DNA from: Rheinheimera texasensis DSM 17496 | Lineage (GTDB): Bacteria; Pseudomonadota; Gammaproteobacteria; Enterobacterales; Alteromonadaceae | Length of the DNA stretch: 64,000 nucleotides | Assembly: GCF_000711985.1 (NCBI RefSeq) | Contig: NZ_KL544007.1 | Coordinates: 219,488-283,487 of the forward strand | Direction: 5' to 3' | Shown here: positions 25,911 through 35,194 of the stretch, piece by piece | How positions within the stretch are numbered: position 1 is the stretch's first letter | Layout of the letters: the number at the start of each line of letters is the position of its first letter | The notes under the pieces: model-generated | Told to the model about the DNA's origin: nothing | What the model saw: the letters and a program-made list of their open reading frames with translations, nothing else | Database searches by the model: none | Made by a program: the position numbers and the translations under genes

Positions 25911-26975
25911 TTAAGCCGGGATCTGTAAATGGATCTGCTCATTCGCCTGCATCGGCACTAACTCCCGCCACCAGGCGTGGTGCAGGGCAGGGGCAAAGCT
26001 CAACTGCGATAAATCAACTGGTGCACCAAACACCGGCGTCACCAGCTGCGCCTGATAAGCTTCTGCAGCCGCCGCTAAGCGTTCTAGCGGTTCGTACCAG
26101 GCGTGCATGGCGAGATCAAAACTGCTGTTGTGAATGGGTACCAGATAAGCAGCCTGTAAGTCCAGATGGGCGCGCAGGCTTTGTTCTGGCTGCATATGAA
26201 TATCGGCCCAGAGTTCGTCGTAAGCGCCGGTTTCGATCATTGCTACATTGATGGGGCCAAAGCGCCGGCCGATTTCGGCAAAGCCACTGAAATAACCACT
26301 GTCACCGCTGAAAAACAGCCGCTTCTGGCTGGATTCTATGACAAAAGATGCCCAAAGCGTTTGGTTTTTGTCATTTAAACCGCGGCCAGAGAAATGCTGT
26401 GCTGGCGTGGCATGCACGGTTAAGCCGGCAAATGTCGTCTGTTGCCACCAGTCCAGCACAGTGATCATCTCGTTTGGCACGCCAAAACGACGTAAATGCG
26501 CGTCGACGCCTAGCGGTACAATAAAACGTTTGGTCTTCGCGATTAACGCGCGCACCGCCTGTTTATCCAGATGATCATAATGATCGTGTGAGATCAATAC
26601 GGCGGCAAGTTGAGGTAAATCATCCAGTTGCAGTGGCAGGGCATGAAAACGTTTTGGCCCGAGCCACTGCAGTGGTGACGCGCGTTTACTGAACACCGGG
26701 TCCAGCAGCAGATATTCACCGTCGAGGCGCAGCAGCACAGAGCTGTGGCTGATTTTCAGCAACATGTCATGGCTGCCGGATAAATCCGCCGCCTGCACCG
26801 GAATGGGCTGGCGCGGCGTTTTATCAGCCACTTTTTGCGTCAGATAACGCCAGATGATCTGGCCAAGGGCTGCACTGCCATCTTGTGTCTTTGCAGTGTT
26901 GTGAAAGGTGCGGCGCACTGGTTTTGCTGCAGTGTCAGGACGGAATGATACACAAGTTTTATCGGCGATACTCAT
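25911..26975 (-). CDS. metallo-beta-lactamase-fold hydrolase (NAPE-PLD/UlaG-like)
   Basis: A 354-residue protein of the Lactamase_B_2 group. The metal-binding motif is LISHDHYDHLD near residue 127; further ligands are the His in ATPAQHFSGRG near 192 and the Asp in FFSGDSGYFSG near 218, with a last His in VPIHNSSFDLAMH near 286. The fold and lengths match bacterial relatives of N-acylphosphatidylethanolamine phospholipase D. AGGAGCATCTG precedes the ATG. It is divergent from a TetR regulator across a perfect palindrome, so that regulator likely controls it. The first 60 residues are not part of the core. Confidence 0.85.
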   Translation of the reverse strand: MSIADKTCVSFRPDTAAKPVRRTFHNTAKTQDGSAALGQIIWRYLTQKVADKTPRQPIPVQAADLSGSHDMLLKISHSSVLLRLDGEYLLLDPVFSKRASPLQWLGPKRFHALPLQLDDLPQLAAVLISHDHYDHLDKQAVRALIAKTKRFIVPLGVDAHLRRFGVPNEMITVLDWWQQTTFAGLTVHATPAQHFSGRGLNDKNQTLWASFVIESSQKRLFFSGDSGYFSGFAEIGRRFGPINVAMIETGAYDELWADIHMQPEQSLRAHLDLQAAYLVPIHNSSFDLAMHAWYEPLERLAAAAEAYQAQLVTPVFGAPVDLSQLSFAPALHHAWWRELVPMQANEQIHLQIPA

Positions 26976-27011
26976 CAGATGCTCCTGCTGCTGGCGGTTT
27001 AGTATTAAAAG

Positions 27012-27032
27012 TAAACTACACGGTGTAGTTTA
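27012..27032. promoter_or_regulatory. operator-like palindrome between divergent genes
   Basis: A perfect 10-base inverted repeat TAAACTACAC-G-GTGTAGTTTA. A degenerate second copy starts at 27051 (TAAACTGCTTAGTGTA), and both are preceded by AAAAG so that AAAAGTAAACT occurs twice, 39 bases apart (27007 and 27046). The arrangement suits autoregulation and control of the divergent gene by the TetR protein. Confidence 0.8.
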
Positions 27033-27134
27033 GTGGTGAAATAGCAAAAGTAAACTGCTTAGTGTAAAATTTTCTGCAATAGTGTCAGGCGATAGCCAGT
27101 TGTAGTCTGGGCAATAGCGTTGAAGAAGAGGGGC

Positions 27135-27740
27135 ATGATGGAACCTGTAGGTCGTTCAGCACAAAAACGTCAGGCGGTAATAAATGCTGCTTTGGCTGAA
27201 TTTAAAGACAAAGGTTTTGTCGGCGCCAGCATGGACGCCATTGCCGAGCGGGCGCAAGTGTCCAAACGCACTGTTTATAACCACTTTGCCAGCAAAGAGC
27301 TGTTGTTCAATGAAGTCACCGGCTCGTTCTGGGTACAAACCAAACAAGCGGCCAGCTTACAGTTTGATGCCAGTCGTCCGGTGCAGGAGCAACTCCTGCA
27401 AATCGCCCGCTCGGTCTGGACTGTCTATCAAAGTGAAACCTTGATTGAGCAAGCCCGGATAGTGCTGGCGGAACTGATCCGCCAGCCAGAATTGGTGGAA
27501 CAAGCCTTAGCGCAGGTTAATGATCAGGAATGTGGTTTATTGCCGTTTTTACACCAGGCGGTGGCGGCTGGTGTTTTACAAATCCCGGATATCAAAATCG
27601 CCGAAACCCAGTTCTGGGGCCTGATGAAAAGCTTCGCTTTCTGGCCGGCGGTGTTTCGTTTTCACGATTATTCGGCGCAGGCCGAACAAGTGCTTCACAG
27701 CAATGTGCAGATGTTTGTCCGGCAATATTTACCCGGCTGA
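27135..27740 (+). CDS. TetR/AcrR-family transcriptional regulator
   Basis: A 201-residue repressor-type protein. The helix-turn-helix is in AIAERAQVSKRTVYNHFASK near residues 36-55, following the N-terminal helix RQAVINAALAEFKDKGF. The C-terminal ligand-binding domain is helical, including the TetR_C AefR-like look (LPFLHQAVAAGVLQIPD). GAGGGG precedes the ATG pair at 27135/27138; either may be the start. The neighbouring metallo-hydrolase is its probable target (inference). The ligand is unknown. Confidence 0.92.
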   Translation: MMEPVGRSAQKRQAVINAALAEFKDKGFVGASMDAIAERAQVSKRTVYNHFASKELLFNEVTGSFWVQTKQAASLQFDASRPVQEQLLQIARSVWTVYQSETLIEQARIVLAELIRQPELVEQALAQVNDQECGLLPFLHQAVAAGVLQIPDIKIAETQFWGLMKSFAFWPAVFRFHDYSAQAEQVLHSNVQMFVRQYLPG

Positions 27741-27749
27741 AAACTGTAT

Positions 27750-29657
27750 TCAGGGTTCCAGGCTCAGCATCGGGTTTGGCGTCGCTGCAGTAAGGTCCGG
27801 CAATGTAAACTGGGCCTGCAGCTGTTGAAATAAAGCCGGCCGATATTGTTGCAGCCGCTTGAGTCGTGCCAGATGCGACGGTTCCAGAGCCTCGGTTTCC
27901 TGCAGAATATAAAACAGCGCCGGGTGCAGTTGTTGCTGCAGGTAACTGGCATCCAAAGCCAAATCCAGCGCGTCCGGGCCTAGCGGGTTCTGCTGCAGCG
28001 GCACTTTGGCGTTAATCAATAAACTCACGGCTTCAGCGCTGTCGGCAAAAGCCTGCGGGTATAAGTTGCGGCCTTTAGTATCGGTGATACCCAGATCAAA
28101 ACCGTTTTGCTGTAGTTCCTGCCAGTGTTCAATGCCGTCATAAGTGAGCATGTGTTCGAGCTGACTGACCGCCAGGCCAGTTGGCCAGTGCTTCGCCCAT
28201 GCTGGTCGCGCCGACAATGCAAGCAGTAGGGCCGCAGCTTGCTCTGGAGACGGCCCCGACTCGATGGCTTTGATAAAATCAGTTTCGTTGACGGGTACGT
28301 CATAGGACGTCAGCAATGCTGTTTCCTGCTGTTGCCAGTAAAACGCCAAGAGCGCCGGGTCCAGCTGATGCAACAGCAGTGGCAATTCGTTGGGACTATG
28401 CTGTTGCTCCAGCCTGTCCAGCTGGTTCACAACTTCGCTTTCCGGCCACAAACCTTGCGCGTTAAGCGCAGCATCCTGCTCGGCCTGACAAGCTGTTTTG
28501 ATTTGTTGCTGTTGTTGGTCAAGCTGCTGATATTGCTTTAGCAAGTTCCGCAGTGCTTCCAGAGCCGGCAGGCTTTGCAGTTGCAACAGCTGTTGGGCTT
28601 TAGCGAGGTTGATCAGGTCTTCGTCGTAGCTGATAAATCTGGGTTCGCCCAAAGCAGAAACCTGCAGAAAAGTCCTGCCGTTTTTCGTCGTGTTGAGTTC
28701 CCCATGCAGCGGATAACCAAGATGTTGCAGGAATTGAATAGTCGCCTGTTGGCGTTGCCGGCGCTCACTATCGTCCCAGCCTTTTTTCCGCCATTTACTG
28801 CTAAAAGCAAAATCCATGGCACTAAACAGGCCATCCTGGCGACTTGGCAGTACTTGATAACGCGCGAGCAGTGGCAGTAAATCATCTCTGAAATGATAGA
28901 CCGCCAGATCAGCCAAATTAAACAGGTTGTGCCGGCTTTGCAGTTCATCGGTCTGTTGCAGGAGCTGTTCTAACTGTTGGGCGCTAAGTTGCTCACCAAT
29001 CAGCCCACTGTAATCTCTGGGTAAAAAACGCAGACCAGTCAAAGCCTTGTCAAATTGCTGCTGATGCAGTGCCATCATCAGCAAGATGGTTTTCGGCTGA
29101 AAATCATCCAACCGGCCTGAAGGTTCCAGATATACCAGCTCGATTTCAGGTGCTTGACGTAAGTAGTCGATTTTCTTCGTTGGCGGGATCTGTTTTAGGC
29201 CAGCATAAAATTCACTGTAGGCCTTTTGTTGAAAGACATGCTGCTGCAAACTGCCTTGATAATGGCTCAGCGCATCCAGCAATTCAAATTGCAGTTCAGC
29301 CTGGCGCTGGCTCAGCGCTTTGTCTTGTGTCGGGCGGTCGCGCAGCATCAGCAATAGCTGCTCAGGACCGTCGCCTTGTTGCAACCGCTCATACAGATAT
29401 TGCCGGATGGCTTCACGCTCAGGCGTTTTGTGCCAGTCCTGATCTGGCAGCACTTGCTGGCAAACCGGCGTTGTTTTGGCCACTGGCGCGTCGGGTTGAG
29501 TAGGGGCTGATACAGTGGTAGCGGGCTGGGCGACGCCTGTGTCGACAGCAGCAGTCTGCTGTTGTGGCTTTGCTGGTTGGTTCACTGGTAACAGCCAGTA
29601 CAGCCCAATGCCGCCGCAAAGCAGCGCAAGCAGAGCCAAGCTGCGGCTTTTACTCAT
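27750..29657 (-). CDS. large envelope-anchored protein of unknown family, paralogue B
   Basis: A 635-residue protein with an N-terminal membrane anchor or signal (SLALLALLCGGIGLYWLLP), a Gln/Ala/Thr linker, then a helical region. It is a paralogue of the preceding gene: both share NLADLAVYHFRDDLLPLL-type, GLFSAMDFAF-type, GYPLHG, KGRNLYPQAFA, GPDALDLALD and a C-terminal SHLARLKRLQQYRPALF-type block in the same order. The C-terminal part (about 535-610) resembles ankyrin-like helix pairs (GRNLYPQAFADSAEAVSLLI). The ATG at 29657 overlaps the upstream gene's stop by 8 bases. I do not recognise the family. Confidence 0.75.
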   Translation of the reverse strand: MSKSRSLALLALLCGGIGLYWLLPVNQPAKPQQQTAAVDTGVAQPATTVSAPTQPDAPVAKTTPVCQQVLPDQDWHKTPEREAIRQYLYERLQQGDGPEQLLLMLRDRPTQDKALSQRQAELQFELLDALSHYQGSLQQHVFQQKAYSEFYAGLKQIPPTKKIDYLRQAPEIELVYLEPSGRLDDFQPKTILLMMALHQQQFDKALTGLRFLPRDYSGLIGEQLSAQQLEQLLQQTDELQSRHNLFNLADLAVYHFRDDLLPLLARYQVLPSRQDGLFSAMDFAFSSKWRKKGWDDSERRQRQQATIQFLQHLGYPLHGELNTTKNGRTFLQVSALGEPRFISYDEDLINLAKAQQLLQLQSLPALEALRNLLKQYQQLDQQQQQIKTACQAEQDAALNAQGLWPESEVVNQLDRLEQQHSPNELPLLLHQLDPALLAFYWQQQETALLTSYDVPVNETDFIKAIESGPSPEQAAALLLALSARPAWAKHWPTGLAVSQLEHMLTYDGIEHWQELQQNGFDLGITDTKGRNLYPQAFADSAEAVSLLINAKVPLQQNPLGPDALDLALDASYLQQQLHPALFYILQETEALEPSHLARLKRLQQYRPALFQQLQAQFTLPDLTAATPNPMLSLEP

Positions 29658-31566
29658 TCGCCACCGCCAACACCGGGTTGGCTTCATAGCTGCTGAGATC
29701 GTCCAGCCAGCCGAGTAACAATGGCTCTTTGGCGAGTGCCTGCTGCAGCGCAGTAAAAACAGCAGGTTGATACTGCTGCAAGCGACGTAGCCTGCTGAGA
29801 TGCGAGGCTTCCGGCTTACCCATTTTCTGCATCATGTTCACTACCGCCGGATGCAGTTTTTTATCAAGGTAGCTTTGGTCCAGCGCCAAATCTAAAGCGT
29901 CTGGTCCGACAGCTGGCTGGTCGACGGCAACATTTTCCTCTAACAGCAAAGCGACCGCATCTGGCCCGGCGGCAAAGGCCTGTGGATATAAATTACGGCC
30001 GTAGATGTCCTGCAAGTGCAAAGAAAAACCGTGTTTGCTTAATTCGCGCCACAAAGTGGCGGTATCATTTTGTTTTTGCAGAAAATTCAAATGCAACACT
30101 GCTTTGGGTTGCCAATAGACAGCAAGTGCCGGCTGTTGCTGTAAACGACCCAATGCGATGGTAGCCCGAAAAGGGTCCACGTTGATTTGTATCTGCCGAA
30201 CGATTTCTGCCTGATCCTCTGCCTTGAACTCTGGCAGTTCGATGCTAAAACCTTTTGGCCAGAGTCTGGTAACGAGGCCCGGATCACGTTGATGCAAAAT
30301 GGTTGCAGCCGCGCTCAATTCACCACTGATTTGTTCCACCCGGCTTACTTCCTGCCGGATTTTCGCCTCGCTCCAAAGTCCTTCAGACTGCAGTTTTAAC
30401 TGGTTTTGCCTGGCACAGTTTTCATTGGTCTGCTTGTATACCCTGGCTTTGTCTTCCAATGGTTGTAACATTTGCTGCAGTTCAGCATTCGGTTGCATCG
30501 GCTGGACTTTTTCCAGTTGCTGAGCAGCTGCAAGTTCCAGTAATAACGGTTGATAAAGGGGGCCATTTTCACCCCCGGCAAAGTTCCAGATTGAATCAAT
30601 GATCAGAAAGGGCCGGCCTTCGGCGTCAACGCCTTGCTGGCCATGCAGCGGATAACCTTTTCGCTGCAAATACTCGATGGTTTTACGACGATCGCCGAGA
30701 GCTTTTTGGCCTATTGTTTTAGCCGGCCATTCCGGCGCGGTAAACGCGAGGTCGAGTGCACTATAGAGCCCTGGCTGCAATGAAGGTCTGAGCTGAAATT
30801 CTTCCAGCACAGGCAGTAAATCGGCTCGTAAAAATAACACGGCAAAGTCGGCCAGATTCATCCCTTCCCGCTGAAAGTTGGACAAGCCGCTACTTTTTTG
30901 CAGCAGCTGTTGCAAGGTTGCCGCGCTCAGATGATACAAAGATAAGCTGTAATCCGAAGGGCTCAGACTGATACCGTCTAACGCTATGTTCAGCAGCGTC
31001 GGATCATCGCCAGCGGCCGTAAGTAACATCGATTTCAGCGAAAACTCGGACAGGCTGCCGTCGTCGTTTTGCCAGGCCGCATGAAACAATGGGGAATTTT
31101 TAATGCTCTGAATGGCCTGCGCCCGATCTTTTGCTGCCAACTGTTGTTCCAGCTGGCTTAACTCGGCGATATGGTCGTCCATTTTCAGCAGGTTTTTATA
31201 TTGACTGCTGGCAAAAAGCCCGGCGGCCATTGCCAGCTCAGACCGGTGTGGTGTGTACATCAGCACGTGCCGAAGTTCAGTGTAGGGCACTCCGACTTTG
31301 AGTTGTTGTAACAGGAAGTCCTGCAGACGCTGACGGTCATCTGCCATCGCTTCCTGCTGCTGTGATGCGCTATACACAACACAGTTTGCCGTTTGTTTGG
31401 TTAGCCCAGAGTTTGCGCTTTGCAACGCTTCAGCCTGAGGTGTGGTTTGCGCCTTGAATGTTTCCACACTGGGTTGGGGGAGCGTAGGGGTGTCCCGACC
31501 GAACCATAAATAAAGGGTCACAGCGACTGTGACCGCGGCCAGCACATTGGTTCTGATCGAAGGCAT
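29650..31566 (-). CDS. large envelope-anchored protein of unknown family, paralogue A
   Basis: A 638-residue protein with an N-terminal hydrophobic anchor (VLAAVTVAVTLYLWFG), a linker, a helical middle and the same C-terminal block as paralogue B (GRNLYPQAFAAGPDAVALLL, GPDALDLALDQSYLDKKLHP, SHLSRLRRLQQYQPAVF). An unpaired Cys pair seems to be shared with B near residues 60 (NCVV, PVCQQV) and near 390 (ENCARQN, KTACQAE), which might form a disulfide outside the cytoplasm (inference). It follows the PH-like gene by 12 bases and overlaps B by 8, so the three are one unit. Function unknown. Confidence 0.75.
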   Translation of the reverse strand: MPSIRTNVLAAVTVAVTLYLWFGRDTPTLPQPSVETFKAQTTPQAEALQSANSGLTKQTANCVVYSASQQQEAMADDRQRLQDFLLQQLKVGVPYTELRHVLMYTPHRSELAMAAGLFASSQYKNLLKMDDHIAELSQLEQQLAAKDRAQAIQSIKNSPLFHAAWQNDDGSLSEFSLKSMLLTAAGDDPTLLNIALDGISLSPSDYSLSLYHLSAATLQQLLQKSSGLSNFQREGMNLADFAVLFLRADLLPVLEEFQLRPSLQPGLYSALDLAFTAPEWPAKTIGQKALGDRRKTIEYLQRKGYPLHGQQGVDAEGRPFLIIDSIWNFAGGENGPLYQPLLLELAAAQQLEKVQPMQPNAELQQMLQPLEDKARVYKQTNENCARQNQLKLQSEGLWSEAKIRQEVSRVEQISGELSAAATILHQRDPGLVTRLWPKGFSIELPEFKAEDQAEIVRQIQINVDPFRATIALGRLQQQPALAVYWQPKAVLHLNFLQKQNDTATLWRELSKHGFSLHLQDIYGRNLYPQAFAAGPDAVALLLEENVAVDQPAVGPDALDLALDQSYLDKKLHPAVVNMMQKMGKPEASHLSRLRRLQQYQPAVFTALQQALAKEPLLLGWLDDLSSYEANPVLAVANE

Positions 31567-31578
31567 AAAAAATGCCGG

Positions 31579-32193
31579 TTAGTTTTTAATAAAAGTTTCA
31601 AACACGCCGCTGTAGTCTTTGCGATAAGCCTGCGACATCGCATCGCTTAGCGTGTCGTGATAAAAACTATAAAGTTCGCGGGCTTGCGCGGCGATATTGG
31701 CACCTTCACCGCTTTGCCGGGCCAGCGAATTCACCACGTGCGACAGGCTCTTTTCCACCGTCTGTAAATCCCGTTGCTCGGCTTCCATCAGCAAACTGAT
31801 TTCGGTCAGGGCTTTGTAGATGTCTTTCAGTTGTTCGATATGCTCTTTATGCACGTCGATGGAAAAATCGGTGCTGTGGATGCGGAATTTCAGTTCGACA
31901 TCGAGATCAATAGTGCCGGCCGTTTCCAATGACACATTGCGGATGTCGGCATTGATATATTCGTAGCGCTTCAGCAGGCGCTTTTTACTGAGCGCGGTGT
32001 TGCCGTCCAGATGCAGCAAAGCGAAGTTAGTAAAACAATATTCGTCGGTTTTGCTTTTGATTAAAAAGAAGATTTTTTCGCCGGTTTCGTGCTTGATGTA
32101 GTCGTCGGCTTCAACTTTATTGTAGTTTTCCGGGCTGATGACACGACCGATATCACTTAATCCCAATGCTTCTGAGGCAATTTTACCAAACAT
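31579..32193 (-). CDS. bacterial PH-like domain protein (YvbH-type)
   Basis: A 204-residue soluble protein. The N-terminal half is a bacterial PH-like domain with strands such as KIFFLIKSKTDEYCFTNFAL and SKKRLLKRYEYINADI, as seen in YvbH-type proteins; the C-terminal half (from about 118) is helical and probably oligomerises (EHIEQLKDIYKALTEISLLM). It is the first gene of a transcript that continues into the two large paralogues. I see no catalytic motif. Confidence 0.75.
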   Translation of the reverse strand: MFGKIASEALGLSDIGRVISPENYNKVEADDYIKHETGEKIFFLIKSKTDEYCFTNFALLHLDGNTALSKKRLLKRYEYINADIRNVSLETAGTIDLDVELKFRIHSTDFSIDVHKEHIEQLKDIYKALTEISLLMEAEQRDLQTVEKSLSHVVNSLARQSGEGANIAAQARELYSFYHDTLSDAMSQAYRKDYSGVFETFIKN

Positions 32194-32353
32194 AACCTGT
32201 TCCTTGTCTTTGATATGGAAACGAGAGACTGAGGTTCAGAGCTTACCAAGGGCGTACATGCGCTGCAACACACAAAATGTTAACAACTTTGTCGGGCAAT
32301 TAGCGCACGGCGCACTGAAGTGAGGCAGGCAAAAGTTGGGAGAGGACAGAGCT

Positions 32354-32384
32354 TGAGGCAGCTGTTTTTAGGCGAGCTGCCTCA
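32354..32384 (-). terminator. hairpin after the his operon
   Basis: Perfect 10-base arms TGAGGCAGCT and AGCTGCCTCA around an 11-base loop, starting 8 bases after the hisIE stop. There is no strong T-run on the minus strand, so it may be a weak or Rho-assisted terminator, or an mRNA 3' end stabiliser. Confidence 0.55.
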
Positions 32385-32391
32385 TCTGGCG

Positions 32392-33036
32392 TTACTGCTG
32401 ATGCCGTGCTTTTAATACATCAATGACATCATTGAGCTGCAAGTCCTGTGAGCGCAACAGCACCAGCAGGTGGAAGATTAAATCCGCTGCTTCGTTTTTC
32501 AGCTCTTCACGATCGCCGGCCATCGCAGCTAACGCAGATTCCACGCCTTCTTCACCGACTTTTTGTGCGATGCGTTTGACGCCGCGGGCAAACAAACTGG
32601 CGGTGTAGCTGGACTTTGGATCGGCATGCTGGCGAGCGGCGATCACAGTTTCCAAATCGGTTAAAAAGCTCAACGCCGGCGCGTTACGCTGTGCATCATG
32701 CCAACAGGTTTCGGTGCCAACATGGCAGGTTGGCCCGTCCGGCAACGCCAGTGCCAGCAAGCTGTCGCGATCGCAGTCGGCGCTTAAACTTTGCAGTTTT
32801 AAGAAATGGCCTGAGCTTTCACCTTTGGTCCAGAGCCGGTTTTTACTACGACTGAAAAAGGTGATCCGGCCGCTTTGTAGTGTGGTCGCCACGGCTTCGC
32901 TGTTGGCAAACCCCTGCATCAGCACTTTGCCGGACACCGCGTGCTGCACTATCAGCGGCAGTAAGCCGTCGGCCGGCCATTTTAATAGTTCCAGCTGATC
33001 AGGCAGCGGCGCATTCGCATCTAATACAAAACTCAT
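32392..33036 (-). CDS. hisI: bifunctional phosphoribosyl-AMP cyclohydrolase/phosphoribosyl-ATP pyrophosphatase HisIE
   Basis: A 214-residue fusion. The N-terminal HisI domain shows [11 protein letters not shown] near 38-48, [18 protein letters not shown] near 59-76 and the cysteine block [24 protein letters not shown] near 104-117 supplies further zinc ligands. The C-terminal HisE domain (from about 125) has [19 protein letters not shown]. It performs steps 2 and 3 of histidine synthesis. The ATG overlaps the hisF stop by 4 bases. It is the last gene of the operon. Confidence 0.97.
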   Translation of the reverse strand: MSFVLDANAPLPDQLELLKWPADGLLPLIVQHAVSGKVLMQGFANSEAVATTLQSGRITFFSRSKNRLWTKGESSGHFLKLQSLSADCDRDSLLALALPDGPTCHVGTETCWHDAQRNAPALSFLTDLETVIAARQHADPKSSYTASLFARGVKRIAQKVGEEGVESALAAMAGDREELKNEAADLIFHLLVLLRSQDLQLNDVIDVLKARHQQ

Positions 33037-33806
33037 GGCCGGATCTCCACGTTGGCAGCGATTAAGGCTGCTTTTAAATCAGCGATGGCAATAATGCCTT
33101 TATGAAACACTGAAGCGGCGAGGGCACCGTCGACGTCCGCGTCGCGAAACACGTCAATAAAATGCTGCACCGCGCCGGCGCCGCCGGAGGCAATCAACGG
33201 CACCTGGCAATACTGGCGCACTAAAGAGAGCTGCGCTAAATCGTAGCCCTGACGCACACCGTCCTGATTCATGCAGTTCAGTACGATTTCACCGGCACCG
33301 CGGCGCTGCACTTCTTCCACCCAATCCAGTAATAACCAGCGGGTTTTTTGGCTGCGTGTTTCATCTCCGGTGTATTGGTACACCTGATACTGGCCGGTGG
33401 TGGCGTCAAAATAGCTGTCGATACCCACCACCACACATTGCTGGCCAAAAGCCGCATTCAGTTCACTAATCAGTTCCGGCCGCGCCAGCGCCGGGCTATT
33501 GACCGAAATTTTGTCGGCGCCCAGTTCCAGAATTTTACCGGCATCCGCCACCGATTTAATGCCGCCGGCGACACAAAACGGGATATCAATGACTTCAGCA
33601 ATTTTGCGCACCCAGCTTTTGTCGACGACACGGCCGTCGCTGGAAGCGGTGATATCATAAAACACCAGCTCGTCAGCGCCTTCTTCGGCGTAACGGGCGG
33701 CGAGCGGCACTATGTCACCGATGATTTCGTGATTGCGAAATTGCACACCTTTGACGACGACGCCATCACGTACATCCAGACAAGGAATTAATCGTTTTGC
33801 CAGCAT
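33033..33806 (-). CDS. hisF: imidazole glycerol phosphate synthase subunit HisF
   Basis: A 257-residue TIM barrel. The catalytic Asp is in [20 protein letters not shown] opening ([17 protein letters not shown]11) and the second Asp in [16 protein letters not shown] near 130, with [11 protein letters not shown] near 222 as the phosphate loop. It takes ammonia produced by HisH. The start overlaps the end of hisA by 19 bases. Confidence 0.97.
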   Translation of the reverse strand: MLAKRLIPCLDVRDGVVVKGVQFRNHEIIGDIVPLAARYAEEGADELVFYDITASSDGRVVDKSWVRKIAEVIDIPFCVAGGIKSVADAGKILELGADKISVNSPALARPELISELNAAFGQQCVVVGIDSYFDATTGQYQVYQYTGDETRSQKTRWLLLDWVEEVQRRGAGEIVLNCMNQDGVRQGYDLAQLSLVRQYCQVPLIASGGAGAVQHFIDVFRDADVDGALAASVFHKGIIAIADLKAALIAANVEIRP

Positions 33807-34540
33807 GCGATCGCCTCCTCAATGGTGAATTTGCCTTCCAGCAGGGCGCGGCCGAGGATCACGCCAGCCACTGGCGACGGTTGACCATTTTGCCCACGCA
33901 GGCTGCGAATATGGTCGAGGTCGCCAACACCGCCGGACGCTTGCCAGGCGATGCCGGGATATTTCGCTGCAAGTTCCTGATACAGCGCAACATTTGGCCC
34001 CTGTAAAGTGCCATCGCGGCTGATGTCGGTACAAAGCACATGCCGCGCGCCAGCGTCCAGCATGCCATCGAGCACTTGCTCCAGCGTGATGCCGGAGGCT
34101 TTGATCCAGCCATGGCTTGGTAAGGTTTTTTCGCCTTGTTCGTTAATGGATACGTCAAGCGCCAGCACGATGCGCTCGCCGCCGTATTGCCGGAGCCACT
34201 GTTGCACCAAAGCACTTTCCCGAATCGCCAAAGATCCAATCACCACACGGCTGGCGCCGGCTTCTAACAAAGTGACTAAATCGGCTTCGCTACGCACACC
34301 GCCGCCGACCTGTACCGGCAGCGGGCTTTGTTGCATCAGCTCACGCAACAATGCGGTCTGGCGTTTGCTGGCATCTTTGGCGCCGGACAAATCAACCAGA
34401 TGTAACACGCCGGCACCGGCCGCGGCGTAGCGGTCGCGCAGTTCAAACGGTGTTTGGCTGTAGTGGGTGGTCTGGTCATAACTGCCCTGATAGAGGCGTA
34501 CGGTCTGACCATCAATTAAATCTATTGCCGGGATTATCAT
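33788..34540 (-). CDS. hisA: phosphoribosylformimino-AICAR phosphate isomerase HisA
   Basis: A 250-residue TIM barrel homologous to His[19 protein letters not shown] supplies the catalytic Asp at residue 7, and [14 protein letters not shown] near 126 the second Asp. [13 protein letters not shown] near 77 and [11 protein letters not shown] near 197 are the phosphate loops. It opens the ring of ProFAR by Amadori rearrangement. It follows hisH by 14 bases. Confidence 0.97.
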   Translation of the reverse strand: MIIPAIDLIDGQTVRLYQGSYDQTTHYSQTPFELRDRYAAAGAGVLHLVDLSGAKDASKRQTALLRELMQQSPLPVQVGGGVRSEADLVTLLEAGASRVVIGSLAIRESALVQQWLRQYGGERIVLALDVSINEQGEKTLPSHGWIKASGITLEQVLDGMLDAGARHVLCTDISRDGTLQGPNVALYQELAAKYPGIAWQASGGVGDLDHIRSLRGQNGQPSPVAGVILGRALLEGKFTIEEAIACWQND

Positions 34541-34554
34541 TGTTGTTCCTGTGC

Positions 34555-35193
34555 TCAGTCGGGCGCGCGCAGCGTTTGCGCGTCCAGCTGTAAGAAATTC
34601 TGCAAAAGGCGGGCGCCGACTTTGCCGGAGCGCTCCGGGTGAAATTGCATACCAAGGAAATTGCGCCGGCCAATTACGGCAGCAAAAAGGCTACCGTAGT
34701 CACAGCTGGCGAGCATGTAATTTGACGGTTGCACGGCAAAACTATGCACAAAATAGACGTAGTCGGCCGCTGTGACGCCCTGCAGCAACGGGTGCGTTGA
34801 GCTTTCAACCTGTAATGTGTTCCAGCCCATATGCGGTAAGCGCAGGCCTTTGGCTTCAAGCGGTGCGACCTGACCCGGAATTAACCCAAGGCACGCCACA
34901 TCGCCTTCGGCGGAATGTTCAGTGAGTAGTTGCATCCCCAAACAAATGCCGAGCACTGGCTGCGTTAGTTGCTGTAAGGTGCTACGCAGGCCCTTGGCGT
35001 CGATATTGGCCATCGCCTGTTTCGCTGTGCCCACACCCGGAATAATCACCTTTTCCGCGGCACTGATCACGGCCGGATCAGCGCTGATCTGCACCTCAGC
35101 CCCTAAGCGCTGCAGTGCGCAAAACACTGACGTGATATTGGCGCAGCCGGTGTCGACAATCACTAGCTGCGGTTTGTTTGCTTGCAAAGTCAT
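34555..35193 (-). CDS. hisH: imidazole glycerol phosphate synthase subunit HisH (glutaminase)
   Basis: A 212-residue class I amidotransferase. The nucleophile Cys is in VLGICLGMQLL near 84, and the His-Glu pair in LGMQFHPERSGKVG near 187. IVDTGCANITSV opens the protein. The start at 35193 lies one base after the hisB stop (TGACATG), in keeping with translational coupling; a longer frame to 35226 would overlap hisB. HisH supplies ammonia to HisF. Confidence 0.96.
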   Translation of the reverse strand: MTLQANKPQLVIVDTGCANITSVFCALQRLGAEVQISADPAVISAAEKVIIPGVGTAKQAMANIDAKGLRSTLQQLTQPVLGICLGMQLLTEHSAEGDVACLGLIPGQVAPLEAKGLRLPHMGWNTLQVESSTHPLLQGVTAADYVYFVHSFAVQPSNYMLASCDYGSLFAAVIGRRNFLGMQFHPERSGKVGARLLQNFLQLDAQTLRAPD

Positions 35194-35194
35194 G

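Noticed and set aside
25712-26251. A 179-codon open frame across the palindrome chain and into the end of the metallo-hydrolase gene.
   Set aside because: Half of it is antisense to the clear metallo-hydrolase, it has no ribosome site and its sequence follows the palindromes. I treat it as chance.
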